This document shows positions 8,940 through 17,982 of a stretch of DNA of 64,000 nucleotides, piece after piece; within the stretch, counting starts at the first letter, position 1, and each line of letters opens with the position of its first letter. The notes under the pieces were generated by a model. The model had not been told where the DNA came from. It saw nothing but the letters and a program-made list of their open reading frames with translations, and searched no databases. Origin of the DNA: Achromobacter seleniivolatilans (lineage in GTDB: Bacteria; Pseudomonadota; Gammaproteobacteria; Burkholderiales; Burkholderiaceae_B). The position numbers were made by a program, and so were the translations under genes. The DNA is taken from positions 3,534,001 to 3,598,000 of the forward strand of contig NZ_CP132976.1 in NCBI RefSeq assembly GCF_030864005.1, given 5' to 3'.

Positions 8940-9803
8940 TTATGCATTGCGCAGGCGGACCAACGCGTCGGCCAGGAAGTCCTGCACCTGGCCCACGCAC
9001 TTCAGACCGTCGTGCGGCACGTTATCCACCACGTCCAGCACCACGTTCACACCAGCCGCTTCGAACGAACGGCGCAGCGATTCCAGACGCTCCGGGCGAT
9101 TCCGCCCTGCCTCATTGGCGCCCGGCATGAAGAACTTGCCCCCTTCGCGGTGGGTGATTTCCCAAGTTTCCAAATCGGCCTTGCCCACGATCATGTGGAC
9201 GGCGACCTGCTTCAAGGCATCCACGTCAACGCCCTTGCCGAAGCGGGTTTCTGCATCGCGCACGCCCACCCACCAGTCCTGGCTGGGGTCCAGCAGCGTC
9301 ACCGAACCCGGGGCGCCGATCGACACGGCCCACAGGCTTTCCGGGTGCAGCAGCGCAAAGCGGTTCACGAACTGGCCGCCGCCGGAATAACCGAACAGGC
9401 CGAACTTCTTGAAGTCGCGGCCGAACTTTTCACCGACTTCCGCCACCATATCCAGCAGGATTTGGTCATAGCGGATGTCGCCTTCACGCAATTGCTTGAA
9501 GCCGTCGCGGTTGCCATCGCCCAAGGGGCTGACGGGAAATAGCGGGCACAGCACGATGCAATCGTTCCACCGCGCAAACTCGGCGAAGGCATCGCGGTAT
9601 TCCACGAACGCGCGGCCGGTGCCGTGCATGATCACAACCAGTTCCATCGGATGCTTGGCCGTGTCGATGTGCGGGGGCACATACATGCAATAGGAAAAAC
9701 GCGGGTCCGTGCGCGCCGCAAAGATGGTGCTGTGGCCCAGGTCGTAGATAGCCCGGGCGCGGGCGGCGTCGGGAGAAATGGCGAGTGCTGCGTTGGACTG
9801 CAT
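8940..9803 (-). CDS. Alpha/beta hydrolase, first gene of the transporter operon
   Basis: A probable cytoplasmic serine hydrolase of 287 residues with no signal peptide. The oxyanion strand is VVIMHGTGR, the nucleophile elbow GYSGGGQ, and the likely catalytic His is in DNVPHDGL near the C-terminus; the acid is probably in VGKADLE. GAGGTAATC precedes the ATG at 9803 at good spacing, so longer upstream reading is rejected. It is promoter-proximal in the importer operon, which suggests that the imported compound is an ester, lactone or amide that this enzyme opens. The palindrome at 9871-9893 sits about 70 bp upstream. The substrate is unknown; polyester or plant esters and siderophore esters are all possible. 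Confidence 0.82.
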   Translation of the reverse strand: MQSNAALAISPDAARARAIYDLGHSTIFAARTDPRFSYCMYVPPHIDTAKHPMELVVIMHGTGRAFVEYRDAFAEFARWNDCIVLCPLFPVSPLGDGNRDGFKQLREGDIRYDQILLDMVAEVGEKFGRDFKKFGLFGYSGGGQFVNRFALLHPESLWAVSIGAPGSVTLLDPSQDWWVGVRDAETRFGKGVDVDALKQVAVHMIVGKADLETWEITHREGGKFFMPGANEAGRNRPERLESLRRSFEAAGVNVVLDVVDNVPHDGLKCVGQVQDFLADALVRLRNA

Positions 9804-9870
9804 GATTACCTCGTTTCCATGGCCGCATCGGCGGGCGCATGGTCTATGCCGGTGGTCGAAACAATAATTA

Positions 9871-9893
9871 CCTAAATTGGCGCCAATTTTAGG
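9871..9893. promoter_or_regulatory. Operator-like palindrome (AAATTGGCGCCAATTT) before hydrolase operon
   Basis: There is a perfect 16-bp inverted repeat at 9874-9889, extended to CCTAAA/TTTAGG with one extra base. It shares its core with 4594-4620. It lies between the hydrolase operon on the minus strand and the sigma gene on the plus strand, nearer the operon. Confidence 0.65.
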
Positions 9894-9987
9894 CGCATGC
9901 GTTTCCAGTGAACAAGGCAGGGGATTCCCTAGGCGGACCCGCACGGCCGTTGTTCTGACGCCACCTTCGCGCCAGCATTGCTCATAT

Positions 9988-10006
9988 ACAATTGGGAATC
10001 ATTATC
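9988..10006 (+). promoter_or_regulatory. Fur box-like site upstream of FecI-type sigma gene
   Basis: The tract ACAATTGGGAATCATTATC matches GATAATGATAATCATTATC closely over its last ten bases (AATCATTATC) and partly before them. It stands about 50 bp before the sigma start at 10054, as expected for iron-repressed control of a FecI operon. Confidence 0.6.
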
Positions 10007-10053
10007 AATATAGATGCGTGCGGGCAGGCCCCGGCGTGTAAGGGGTCCCCGCC

Positions 10054-10551
10054 ATGGATGTCGTCCAGACACTCTATGCAGGCCATCATGGATGGCTGCG
10101 AAACTGGCTGAACAAACGCTTGGGCAATACGGCCGATGCCGCCGACCTGGCCCAGGACACGTTCACGCGCATTCTTGAAGCTCGCCGCAGGTCTGGCGCG
10201 CTGGAACTCAAGCTGCTGGAACCCCGCGCCTATCTGACCACCGTGGCCAAGCACGTCTTGTGCAACTTCCACCGCCGCCAATCACTGGAGCGCGCCTGGC
10301 AGGAAGCCCTGGCGCTGATGCCCGAAGCCACCACGCCATCTCCCGAACAACGGCTGCTGATCCTGGAAACCCTGAATCAGATCGACGCCATGCTGGACGG
10401 GTTGCCCGCGAAGGCGCGCACAGCCTTCCTGATGGCTCAACTGGATGGACTGACCTATCGGCAAATTGCGGAAGCCATGGGCATTACAGACCGCACCGTG
10501 CGACGCTATATGGCGCAGGCGTTTGAACAATGCCTGTTGTTGGCAGCGTGA
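10054..10551 (+). CDS. ECF sigma factor, FecI-like
   Basis: An extracytoplasmic-function sigma factor of 165 residues. Region 2 carries DAADLAQDTFTRILEARR; region 4 carries LPAKARTAFLMAQLDGLTYRQIAEAMGITDRTVRRYM as the -35-reading helix-turn-helix. AAGGGG precedes the ATG at 10054. It overlaps the FecR gene by one base (TGATG), and a receptor with an STN domain follows, so it should transcribe that receptor once the FecR protein releases it. A Fur-like box lies just upstream, making the module iron-repressed by inference. Confidence 0.92.
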   Translation: MDVVQTLYAGHHGWLRNWLNKRLGNTADAADLAQDTFTRILEARRRSGALELKLLEPRAYLTTVAKHVLCNFHRRQSLERAWQEALALMPEATTPSPEQRLLILETLNQIDAMLDGLPAKARTAFLMAQLDGLTYRQIAEAMGITDRTVRRYMAQAFEQCLLLAA

Positions 10552-11546
10552 TGGCTCGCGCTCAGGAAGCCCCGCTGGACCGCTCCACGCTGCGCGAGGC
10601 GGCGCAATGGCTGATGCGGCTGCATGCGGCGGCCGAACCTGCGCCCGAAGCCTTTCGGCAGTGGGAACAGTGGCGAGCCCTGCACCCGGACAACGAACGC
10701 GCCTGGCAGCGTGCGCAGCAGTTCAACACGCAATTTGGCACAGAGCTTGGCGCCTTGCCGCCCGGTCTTGCACACTCCACCCTGAACCGCAAAATGCCCC
10801 GGCGCAAGGCGCTGGCCGCCATCGGCGGCTTGGCCGTGGGCCTGCCAGCCGCCTGGACCGCGTGGCGGATGGCGCCCATCGCTGCCTGGGCCGCCGAATA
10901 CCGCACAGCGACGGGCGGCCGCCGCGACATCCGCCTGGCCGACGGCAGCACCGTGCAAATGAACACGTCCAGCGCGCTGGATGTGGCCTTTGACGCCACC
11001 GTGCGCCGTATCATCCTGCGGTCTGGCGAAATCCTGGTTCGCACGGCTGGCGATACCGCCCATCCGGCCGTGGCGCGCCCCTTCCTGGTGTCCACCGACG
11101 CAGGCGTCATCCGCACGCTGGACGCGCGCTTTACCGTGCGGCAAACAGACGGCGATTGCCGCGTGTCCGTCCTGGACGGCTCGGTTGACGTCACGCCGGC
11201 TGGCAACCCAGGCCAGCGCTTGCGCGTCGGGGCGGGCCTGTGCGTGCGCTTTACCCGCGCTAGCGCCGGTCCCGTGCAGCCTGTGCTTGGCGGTACAGGC
11301 GAATGGGCTCGCGGCGTACTGGTGGCCGACAACATGCGCTTGGCGGATTTCCTGGACGAATTGGCCCGTTATCGTCCCGGCATCGTGCGTTGCGACCCAG
11401 CAGTGGCGGATCTGCGCCTGTCCGGCGGCTTCCAGTTGCAGGACACTGACCGGGTGCTGTCCCTGCTGCCCGCCACCCTGCCCGTGCAGGTTGTGACCCG
11501 CACCCGATATTGGGTCATGGTCCAGCCGCGCACCGGCACGGTCTGA
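10551..11546 (+). CDS. FecR family anti-sigma regulator
   Basis: A 331-residue inner-membrane regulator partnered with the sigma factor just upstream. The N-terminal DUF4880-type cytoplasmic domain (REAAQWLMRLHAA, QWEQWRALHPDNERAWQRAQ) should bind the sigma factor. A single hydrophobic segment around residues 85-105 crosses the membrane. The periplasmic FecR domain follows (RDIRLADGSTVQMNTSSAL). The C-terminal part, LADFLDELARYRPGIVRC, resembles an STN-like fold. The start at 10551 overlaps the sigma stop; an in-frame ATG at 10530 is an alternative. A signal from the receptor at 11668 would trigger its cleavage. Confidence 0.92.
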   Translation: MARAQEAPLDRSTLREAAQWLMRLHAAAEPAPEAFRQWEQWRALHPDNERAWQRAQQFNTQFGTELGALPPGLAHSTLNRKMPRRKALAAIGGLAVGLPAAWTAWRMAPIAAWAAEYRTATGGRRDIRLADGSTVQMNTSSALDVAFDATVRRIILRSGEILVRTAGDTAHPAVARPFLVSTDAGVIRTLDARFTVRQTDGDCRVSVLDGSVDVTPAGNPGQRLRVGAGLCVRFTRASAGPVQPVLGGTGEWARGVLVADNMRLADFLDELARYRPGIVRCDPAVADLRLSGGFQLQDTDRVLSLLPATLPVQVVTRTRYWVMVQPRTGTV

Positions 11547-11667
11547 GCACTGGCCTTAACGCGCTCTGCGCCGTTACAAATAAGTGCGTTGCCGCATGTC
11601 CGCTTTTCTCCGTTCGCGTGTCAACAACCCCAGCAACACCACAACACGCATCCCAACGGAGAATCCC

Positions 11668-14148
11668 ATGGCGCATCGCCGTCCTGGCCGCAAGCCAGCC
11701 CTGCCCCGCACGTCCCCCCTGTTGCACGTTCAGCGTCTGCCCCGCGCCATTCACGGCGCCTTGCTGGCTTTGGCTCTGACTGGCGCCGCGGGCGCTGTCC
11801 AGGCGCAAGCCGCACCCGCGGCGCAAGGCGTGCGCAGCTATGCAATACCGGCGGGTCCGCTGGGCCCGGCCTTGTCGCGCTACGCCGGCGAATCTGGGAT
11901 CAACCTGGCAATCGACCCGGCGCTGGTGGCAGGCCGATCCACGCAAGGCCTGTCCGGCGACTTCGGCGCGCGCGCGGGTCTGGAACGCCTGCTGCAGGGC
12001 TCTGGCCTGGCGGGTCAGCCTGCGGGCGCAGATGGGTATGTGCTGCGCCCGGCCAACGCCCCCGACGCCACCACGCTGTCTGAAGTGAAGGTCAGCGGCG
12101 ACGCGCTGCGCGATGGCAAAACGGAAGACACCCATTCCTATACCGGCTCCACCAGCGCCACCAAACTGAATCTGTCGCTGCGCGAAACGCCGCAATCGGT
12201 CAGCGTGATCACGCGCCAGCAAATGGACGACCAAGGCCTGAACACCGTACAGGACGTGCTGGCCCAGACACCGGGTATCTCTGTCGACAAGAGCACCGCC
12301 ACGCAGGAATACACGCAGGTCTATTCACGCGGATTCACGGTCGACACCTATATGTTCGACGGCATCCCGACGTCGAGCCAGCTGGAAGGCATCACGTTCG
12401 ACACGGCGATTTATGACCGCGTGGAAGTGGTGCGCGGCGCGACCGGTCTGGTCAGCGGCACGGGCAGCCCGGCCGCTGCGGTCAACCTGGTGCGCAAGCG
12501 CCCTACGCGCGATTTTTCGGGTTCCGTGTCAGCCAGCGCGGGCTCGTGGGACCGCTATCGCGCAGAAGCGGACCTGTCCGGATCACTGGTCGACAACGGC
12601 CGCATCCGCGGGCGCATCGTGGCGGCGCATCAGGACTATGGCTCGTACATCAGCCGCGTCAAACAGCAAAAAGACCTGTTCTACGGCGTGCTGGAGGCAG
12701 ACCTGACCGATTCCACGCTGCTGACGGCAGGCATCGCCTACCAGGACGATCGCACTGACAACGCCAGCCGCGGTTTCCCCACGTTCTTCAGCGACGGCAG
12801 CGTCACGAACTTTTCACGCCGCATGAATGGCGCAGCGGATTGGAGCTACTACAACCGCAAGCAGACCGCCGTCTTCGGCAGCCTGGAACACACTTTTGCC
12901 AATGAGTGGATGGCGAAGGCCGTCGTCAACTACACGCAAAACGACTACGACGCCTTGCAAGGGTATGCGCAGAACGGCTACCCCGACCGTGACACCGGCG
13001 CGGGCGCTGGCCTGTGGCTGGCTAACTGGCATGGCAGGCCCAAGCAGACAGCGGTGGACTTGTACGCCACCGGGCCGTTCAAACTGTTTGGCCGCAAGCA
13101 CGAGCTGGTCTTCGGCGTCAGCGCGTCTCGCTTTGAGGAAGGCGGCGCCACCTATCCCAGCTGGCGGCTGCCGGGGTTTGATGCGTCGATCCCCGACATC
13201 TTCAACTGGAACGGCCATTCGCCCAAGCCGCAATATGCCGGCACGCAGACCGGCAACACCAAGACCCGCGAAGAAGAACTGGGCATCTACGCCACTGCCC
13301 GCCTGCGGCCCACGGACCGGTTTTCCGTCATCCTGGGCGGCCGCTACACCGACTGGAAACGAGACATCGACAGCCAGTATTTCGACGGCACCAACATCAG
13401 CGACCGCTTGCGCGAAAAAGGCAAGGTCACCCCGTTCGCCGGCGTGGTCTACGATCTGAACGACAACTGGTCCGTCTACGCCAGCTACACCAGCATCTTC
13501 AAGCCACAGGCGTACCGCGACCGCAACAACGGCTTCCTGCCGCCGCTGGAAGGCGACAACTACGAGCTGGGCGTCAAGGGCGAGTTCTTCAATGGCGCGC
13601 TGAACGCTAGCGCGGCAGTCTTTGAACTGAAGCAGGACAATCTGGCCGAAATGGACCCGGACAACATCTGGGTCGCGGGCGGCGGCGGCGGTTCATACGC
13701 CTACCGCACCGTGCAGGGCGTAACGTCGCGCGGCTTTGAAATGGAAATTTCCGGTGAGTTGCAGCCTGGCTGGCAGATGATTGCCGGCTACAGCTACCGG
13801 CAGTTGAAAGACGGCGACGGGCGCAGCGTTGACACCTGGCAACCCAACAGCCTGTTCCGGCTCTGGACCACCTATCGCCTGCCCGGCGCCTGGCACCCGC
13901 TGACGGTGGGCGGCGGCGTCACCTGGCAGAGCAAGATCAAGCAGGCCGACTACGGTCCCAACAACGAGACCTTCAAGCAGGACGCCTACGCGCTGGTCGG
14001 ATTGATGGCGCGCTACGACATCAACCGCAACCTGTCCGCCACGCTGAACGTCAACAACCTGCTGGACAAGAAGTACTACTCAACGGGTTTTGGCGGCTTC
14101 TATGGCGACCCGCGCAACGCCATGCTGACGATGAAATACCGCTTCTAG
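11668..14148 (+). CDS. TonB-dependent siderophore receptor with signalling domain
   Basis: An outer-membrane ferric-siderophore receptor of 826 residues. The start at 11668 has ACGGAGA before it; reading can be extended to 11584 but lacks a ribosome site. The signal peptide ends near AVQAQA. The STN domain spans about residues 54-125 (YAIPAGPLGPALSRYAGES). The plug begins near 168 (RETPQSVSVITRQQMDDQG) and its end is marked by NLVRKRPTRDF. The barrel ends in YRF. It is the third gene of a sigma, FecR, receptor module, so it is probably both transporter and sensor. The 121-bp gap after fecR may hold the promoter read by the linked sigma factor. Confidence 0.93.
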   Translation: MAHRRPGRKPALPRTSPLLHVQRLPRAIHGALLALALTGAAGAVQAQAAPAAQGVRSYAIPAGPLGPALSRYAGESGINLAIDPALVAGRSTQGLSGDFGARAGLERLLQGSGLAGQPAGADGYVLRPANAPDATTLSEVKVSGDALRDGKTEDTHSYTGSTSATKLNLSLRETPQSVSVITRQQMDDQGLNTVQDVLAQTPGISVDKSTATQEYTQVYSRGFTVDTYMFDGIPTSSQLEGITFDTAIYDRVEVVRGATGLVSGTGSPAAAVNLVRKRPTRDFSGSVSASAGSWDRYRAEADLSGSLVDNGRIRGRIVAAHQDYGSYISRVKQQKDLFYGVLEADLTDSTLLTAGIAYQDDRTDNASRGFPTFFSDGSVTNFSRRMNGAADWSYYNRKQTAVFGSLEHTFANEWMAKAVVNYTQNDYDALQGYAQNGYPDRDTGAGAGLWLANWHGRPKQTAVDLYATGPFKLFGRKHELVFGVSASRFEEGGATYPSWRLPGFDASIPDIFNWNGHSPKPQYAGTQTGNTKTREEELGIYATARLRPTDRFSVILGGRYTDWKRDIDSQYFDGTNISDRLREKGKVTPFAGVVYDLNDNWSVYASYTSIFKPQAYRDRNNGFLPPLEGDNYELGVKGEFFNGALNASAAVFELKQDNLAEMDPDNIWVAGGGGGSYAYRTVQGVTSRGFEMEISGELQPGWQMIAGYSYRQLKDGDGRSVDTWQPNSLFRLWTTYRLPGAWHPLTVGGGVTWQSKIKQADYGPNNETFKQDAYALVGLMARYDINRNLSATLNVNNLLDKKYYSTGFGGFYGDPRNAMLTMKYRF

Positions 14149-14160
14149 CAAGCGGCTGCC

Positions 14161-15078
14161 TCAGCTTTTCTTGAACAGGCGCTTGACCCCGCTGACCACG
14201 CCCAGCACCACGGCGCCCGCAACGATGCCGAACAGGGCGTTCAGCAAGGTCGACACCAGCGCCTGGACCACGCCGCCGCCGCCCACAGCGGCAGCGGCGT
14301 GTTCAATCGCGGCATACACCGGCGCAATGCCGTGAGTCAGGATGGCGCCGCCCACCATGAACATGGCGGCGGTGCCCACGACCGACAGCGTCTTCATCAG
14401 ATAGGGTGCAGCCCCGACGATCCGTTTACCCAGCCAAGCCACCGCCTGCGTGCGCTTCTGGCTCAGATACAGACCCAGATCATCCAGCTTGACGATGCCC
14501 GCCACCAGGCCATAGACGCCAACCGTCATGGCGATGGCGATGATCGACAACACGCTGACCTGCCGCGTGAAATCAGCGCCTGCCACCGCCCCGAGACTGA
14601 TGACGATGATTTCCGCCGACAAGATGAAGTCCGTCCGGATCGCGCCTTTGATTTTGTCGCGCTCGAACGCCACCATGTCTATTGAGGGATCTTGCAGGGC
14701 TTCGGCGCGCGCGGCGTGATTGCCTGCGTCCGAGTCGCCGTGCGGCAGGAACTTGTGGGCCAGTTTTTCCACGCCTTCGTAGCACAGGAACGCACCGCCC
14801 AGCATCAGCAGCGGTGTCACGGCCCATGGCGCGAATGCGCTGATCAGCAAGGCCGCAGGCACGAGGATCAGCTTGTTGATGAACGAGCCTTTCGCCACCG
14901 CCCACACCACAGGCAGTTCGCGATTGACGGGCACGCCCGAGACCTGCTGCGCGTTCAGCGCAAGATCGTCGCCCAGCACGCCGGCGGTCTTCTTGGCGGC
15001 AACCTTGGTCATGACGGACACGTCATCCAGGATGGTCGCGATATCGTCGAACAATGCGAAGAAGCTGCTTCCGGCCAT
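14161..15078 (-). CDS. DUF808 family membrane protein (YedI-like)
   Basis: A conserved inner-membrane protein of 305 residues of unknown function, like E. coli YedI. It begins [21 protein letters not shown] and then [19 protein letters not shown], the highly conserved family start. Several hydrophobic stretches follow ([48 protein letters not shown]). AGGGGA lies six bases before the ATG at 15078. It runs convergently with the receptor gene, only 12 bp away, so it is likely a single-gene unit. Role unknown. Confidence 0.88.
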   Translation of the reverse strand: MAGSSFFALFDDIATILDDVSVMTKVAAKKTAGVLGDDLALNAQQVSGVPVNRELPVVWAVAKGSFINKLILVPAALLISAFAPWAVTPLLMLGGAFLCYEGVEKLAHKFLPHGDSDAGNHAARAEALQDPSIDMVAFERDKIKGAIRTDFILSAEIIVISLGAVAGADFTRQVSVLSIIAIAMTVGVYGLVAGIVKLDDLGLYLSQKRTQAVAWLGKRIVGAAPYLMKTLSVVGTAAMFMVGGAILTHGIAPVYAAIEHAAAAVGGGGVVQALVSTLLNALFGIVAGAVVLGVVSGVKRLFKKS

Positions 15079-15248
15079 CAAGAATCCCCTGCGCCAAATA
15101 AGGTGATCCGAGTGTACAGGCGGCAGCCCGCGGATTCATGAATCCAGATTGGCCGTTTTCATTCCTTTTGTGTCCGTATCGGGCGTAGCATGACACCCGC
15201 TTGGCCGCCTACGCTGGCGATAAATCGCCCCCGCCTTCAGGAGAATTC

Positions 15249-15557
15249 ATGCTTGCGCTACGCCCCACTTGCGAACATTGCGACACCGCCCTTCCTCCGG
15301 CTGCGGGCAACGCCCGGATATGCAGCTTTGAGTGCACCTTTTGCGCGGACTGCGTGGATACGCTGCTGGGCAATGTCTGCCCGAATTGCGGCGGCGGCTT
15401 CGCTCCGCGCCCTATCCGGCCAGCCAGCGACCGCAAGAGCGGCAACTATCTGGGCAACTACCCTGCCAGCGCCGAACGCAAACATCGGCCCGTGGACCTG
15501 ACGGCGCATGAGGCGTTTTGCCGGACGCTTGGCGCTATCCCGCCGCAAGAGCGCTAG
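15249..15557 (+). CDS. DUF1272 small cysteine-rich protein
   Basis: A 102-residue protein starting MLALRPTCEHCDTALPP. Cysteine pairs (CEHC, CSFECTFCADC and CPNCGG) suggest a small zinc ribbon, typical of DUF1272. AGGAGA sits six bases before the ATG at 15249. The tail after residue 60 is polar and probably flexible. Function unknown; the gene ends 45 bp before the convergent ytfE gene. Confidence 0.85.
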   Translation: MLALRPTCEHCDTALPPAAGNARICSFECTFCADCVDTLLGNVCPNCGGGFAPRPIRPASDRKSGNYLGNYPASAERKHRPVDLTAHEAFCRTLGAIPPQER

Positions 15558-15566
15558 GCAACAAAC

Positions 15567-15591
15567 CCGGCGGGGCCAGCAGCCCCGCCGG
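15567..15591. terminator. Strong GC hairpin between convergent genes
   Basis: The 10-bp stem CCGGCGGGGC/GCCCCGCCGG with a five-base loop lies between the DUF1272 gene and ytfE, which converge. It has no T run; it is probably a shared 3' end. Confidence 0.6.
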
Positions 15592-15602
15592 CGTCACACC
15601 CC

Positions 15603-16283
15603 TTAGTTCCGCGGATGAACCGCCGCGGCCGCAGCGTCTTCGAACAGAATATTGTTCTCCAGATGGATGTGCGCCATCAGGTCTTCCTTGAACGTGCGGA
15701 TGCCCAGATATAGCGCGCGCCACGTATTGCAGGCGGCGCGCGGCAGGGTGAGATCGTTGGTCAGTGCCAGCAGGCGCTCAAGCGCCACGCCGTGGTCGTC
15801 GTGCTCCATGCGCATTACCGTGATCGGCATGGCCGCCATGGCGCCGTGCCCCCGCGCCAATATCGGGAACAGCACCTGCTCTTCCTTTTGCATATGGCTT
15901 TCCAGCTCCTGCTGCATCGTGCGCAGATGATCGGCCACGCCCGTCGGGCAATCCGGACTGTCCGCGTGCACCTGCTCAACCTTTAACGCCAGCCGGATCA
16001 GTTCAGGCAGTTGCTGGCGATGCACCTCGTGATAACGCGCCAGAATGTGGTCGATCAATTCCGCGGGTGATGCCTGGCCCCAATCGATTTCCTGCGGCGC
16101 GTGTTGCGCCAGCGCGATCAAACGCGCTTCGATCTGCCCGGCGTCCAGCGAACGCTGTGCCGCCGCTTCGCCCAAGCTCTTCTTGCCGCCACAGCAGAAA
16201 TCCAGGTCGAACTCATGAAATACCTGGGTCGCGCCAGGAATGCTGCGGGCCAGTTGGCCCAGAGATTGCTGAATCATGCTCAT
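15603..16283 (-). CDS. ytfE: Iron-sulfur cluster repair di-iron protein (YtfE/ScdA/NorA)
   Basis: A 226-residue cytoplasmic di-iron protein of the RIC family, which repairs iron-sulfur clusters damaged by nitric oxide. The N-terminal ScdA motif is DLDFCCGGKKSL. The hemerythrin-like part has the expected histidines and acidic ligands (IDHILARYHEVHRQQ, HMQKEEQVLFP, MEHDDHG, HIHLENNILFE). GGAGAGACGCA precedes the ATG at 16283. It is divergent from norR, with a sigma54-type promoter at 16325-16340 and three NorR-type sites beyond it, so it is almost certainly induced by nitric oxide. The arrangement resembles norA/norR of Ralstonia. No nitric oxide reductase gene follows it here. Confidence 0.93.
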   Translation of the reverse strand: MSMIQQSLGQLARSIPGATQVFHEFDLDFCCGGKKSLGEAAAQRSLDAGQIEARLIALAQHAPQEIDWGQASPAELIDHILARYHEVHRQQLPELIRLALKVEQVHADSPDCPTGVADHLRTMQQELESHMQKEEQVLFPILARGHGAMAAMPITVMRMEHDDHGVALERLLALTNDLTLPRAACNTWRALYLGIRTFKEDLMAHIHLENNILFEDAAAAAVHPRN

Positions 16284-16324
16284 TGCGTCTCTCCATTGAT
16301 CAGGACGGTTGGTGCAGGAATAAA

Positions 16325-16340
16325 AGCGAAAACCGTGCCA
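16325..16340 (-). promoter_or_regulatory. Sigma54 (-24/-12) promoter of ytfE
   Basis: On the minus strand TGGCACGGTTTTCGCT matches TGGCACGnnnnTTGCw with one mismatch in the -12 element. It ends 42 bp before the ytfE start and is followed upstream by three GGT-N7-ACC sites, as expected for NorR activation. Confidence 0.75.
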
Positions 16341-16378
16341 GAAAAAACTTGCGCAATATCAATAACTTGAAAAATAAA

Positions 16379-16393
16379 GGGTAGATATCACCC
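16379..16393. promoter_or_regulatory. NorR enhancer site 1 (GGT-N7-ACC)
   Basis: GGGTAGATATCACCC is a near-perfect palindrome fitting the GGT-N7-ACC pattern described for NorR of Ralstonia. It is the nearest of three sites to the sigma54 promoter. Confidence 0.7.
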
Positions 16394-16404
16394 ATCGAAT
16401 CGAG

Positions 16405-16417
16405 GGTTTAAATGACC
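16405..16417. promoter_or_regulatory. NorR enhancer site 2 (GGT-N7-ACC)
   Basis: GGTTTAAATGACC fits GGT-N7-ACC exactly, 25 bp from site 1. Confidence 0.7.
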
Positions 16418-16424
16418 TTCGAAA

Positions 16425-16437
16425 GGTAAAATCCACC
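16425..16437. promoter_or_regulatory. NorR enhancer site 3 (GGT-N7-ACC)
   Basis: GGTAAAATCCACC fits GGT-N7-ACC, 20 bp from site 2, and ends two bases before the norR ATG. Occupation here should also limit norR expression (autorepression). Confidence 0.65.
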
Positions 16438-16439
16438 TC

Positions 16440-17969
16440 ATGCAAAACCTCTTGCTTGCCGACTTGGTGGCAGACCTGCCCCCCGCTATCCGCCTGCAAC
16501 GGCTGGTCTCCAGCCTGTGCGCGCACTTTCGCTGCGGCGCGGTCGCGCTGCTTCAACTGGAAGGGGATCACCTGCGTCCGGTCGCGGTCGACGGGCTGAC
16601 GCAGGACGCGTTGGGACGCCGCTTCGCCGTACAGCAGCATCCCCGTCTGGCCGCTATCCTGGGCCGCCGCGGCGTTACCTGCTTTCACCATGACAGCAAC
16701 CTGCCCGATCCCTACGACGGGCTGATCAACGGCATGGCGGGCGAACCGCTGCCCGTGCATGACTGCATGGGCACCAGTCTGCATGTGGAAGGCAATATCT
16801 GGGGCGTGCTGACGCTGGATGCGCTGGAAGTCGGCACCTTTGACATGCAGGCCCAATCCGACCTGCGCGACGTCATCGTGCTGGTCGAGGCGGCAGTGCG
16901 GACGACGCGGCTGGAATCCGAGATACGCGCGCTGCGCGTGGCCAGGGGGCAGGCACCGGCCGATAGCGCGGTGCCCGATAACAACGAAATCCTGGGTCAA
17001 AGCGAATCCATCGGCCGCCTGCTGCACGAGATTGAAGTCGTGGCCGATTCAGAATTGCCTATCTTGCTGCTCGGCGAAACTGGCGTTGGCAAAGAATTGT
17101 TCGCGCATCGCGTGCATCGCCAATCACGCCGCCGCAATCAGCCACTGGTACATGTGAACTGCGCCGCGCTGCCAGAATCCCTGGCCGAAAGCGAATTATT
17201 CGGTCACGCCAAAGGTGCGTTTTCCGGCGCCATCACCGACCGCCCCGGTCGCTTTGAAGCCGCCAATGGCGGCACCCTGTTTCTGGATGAAGTGGGCGAA
17301 CTGCCGCTGCTGGTGCAGGCCAAGCTGTTGCGCACCTTGCAAAATGGCGAGATCCAGCGTCTGGGCGATGACCGGCCGCGCACGGTAGACGTGCGCATCC
17401 TGGCCGCCACCAACCGCAGTCTGCGCGACCTGGTGCGCGCGGGCGACTTCCGGGCCGATCTTTACCACCGGCTGTCGGTCTATCCGATTCCAATTCCGCC
17501 GCTGCGCGAACGCGGCAACGACATCCTGCTGCTGGCTGGCCGCTACCTGGAGCTGAACCGGGCTCGGCTGGGCTTGCGCAGTCTGCGCCTGTCGGCGGAT
17601 GCCGAAGAAATGCTGCGGCGCTACTCGTGGCCCGGCAATGTGCGCGAGCTGGAACACGTCATCAGCCGCGCCGCCATCAAGGCAGTGAGCCACGGCGCCA
17701 ATCGCAACGACATCGTCACGCTCGGTGTGAACCTGCTGGACTTGTCAGACCGCGATTTGCCGCAAGCCGCCTTGGATGATCCGGCGCCGGATACAGACGA
17801 GGCCCCTCCCCCGCAGTCGTTGCGCGACGCCGTAGATGCCTGCCAGCGCCAAGCCATACGCCGGGCGCTGGACACCCATCAAGGCAACTGGGCCCATGCC
17901 GCGCGCGCTTTGGATGTGGATGCAAGCAACCTCCACAAGCTGGCGCGCCGCATCGGGCTCAAGCCTTGA
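16440..17969 (+). CDS. norR: Nitric oxide-responsive sigma54 activator NorR
   Basis: A 509-residue enhancer-binding protein. The N-terminal GAF domain keeps the iron-nitrosyl ligand pattern (HDC, and LTLDAL). The central AAA+ domain has Walker A GETGVGKE, Walker [13 protein letters not shown] and arginine-finger region sequences. The sigma54-contact loop reads GAFSGA near residue 259 instead of the usual GAFTGA. The C-terminal Fis-type helix-turn-helix contains [20 protein letters not shown]. The gene is divergent from ytfE; its ATG touches the third of three NorR-type sites, so it likely represses itself. No clear Shine-Dalgarno sequence is seen. Confidence 0.94.
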   Translation: MQNLLLADLVADLPPAIRLQRLVSSLCAHFRCGAVALLQLEGDHLRPVAVDGLTQDALGRRFAVQQHPRLAAILGRRGVTCFHHDSNLPDPYDGLINGMAGEPLPVHDCMGTSLHVEGNIWGVLTLDALEVGTFDMQAQSDLRDVIVLVEAAVRTTRLESEIRALRVARGQAPADSAVPDNNEILGQSESIGRLLHEIEVVADSELPILLLGETGVGKELFAHRVHRQSRRRNQPLVHVNCAALPESLAESELFGHAKGAFSGAITDRPGRFEAANGGTLFLDEVGELPLLVQAKLLRTLQNGEIQRLGDDRPRTVDVRILAATNRSLRDLVRAGDFRADLYHRLSVYPIPIPPLRERGNDILLLAGRYLELNRARLGLRSLRLSADAEEMLRRYSWPGNVRELEHVISRAAIKAVSHGANRNDIVTLGVNLLDLSDRDLPQAALDDPAPDTDEAPPPQSLRDAVDACQRQAIRRALDTHQGNWAHAARALDVDASNLHKLARRIGLKP

Positions 17970-17982
17970 TGCGCCCGGCGCT

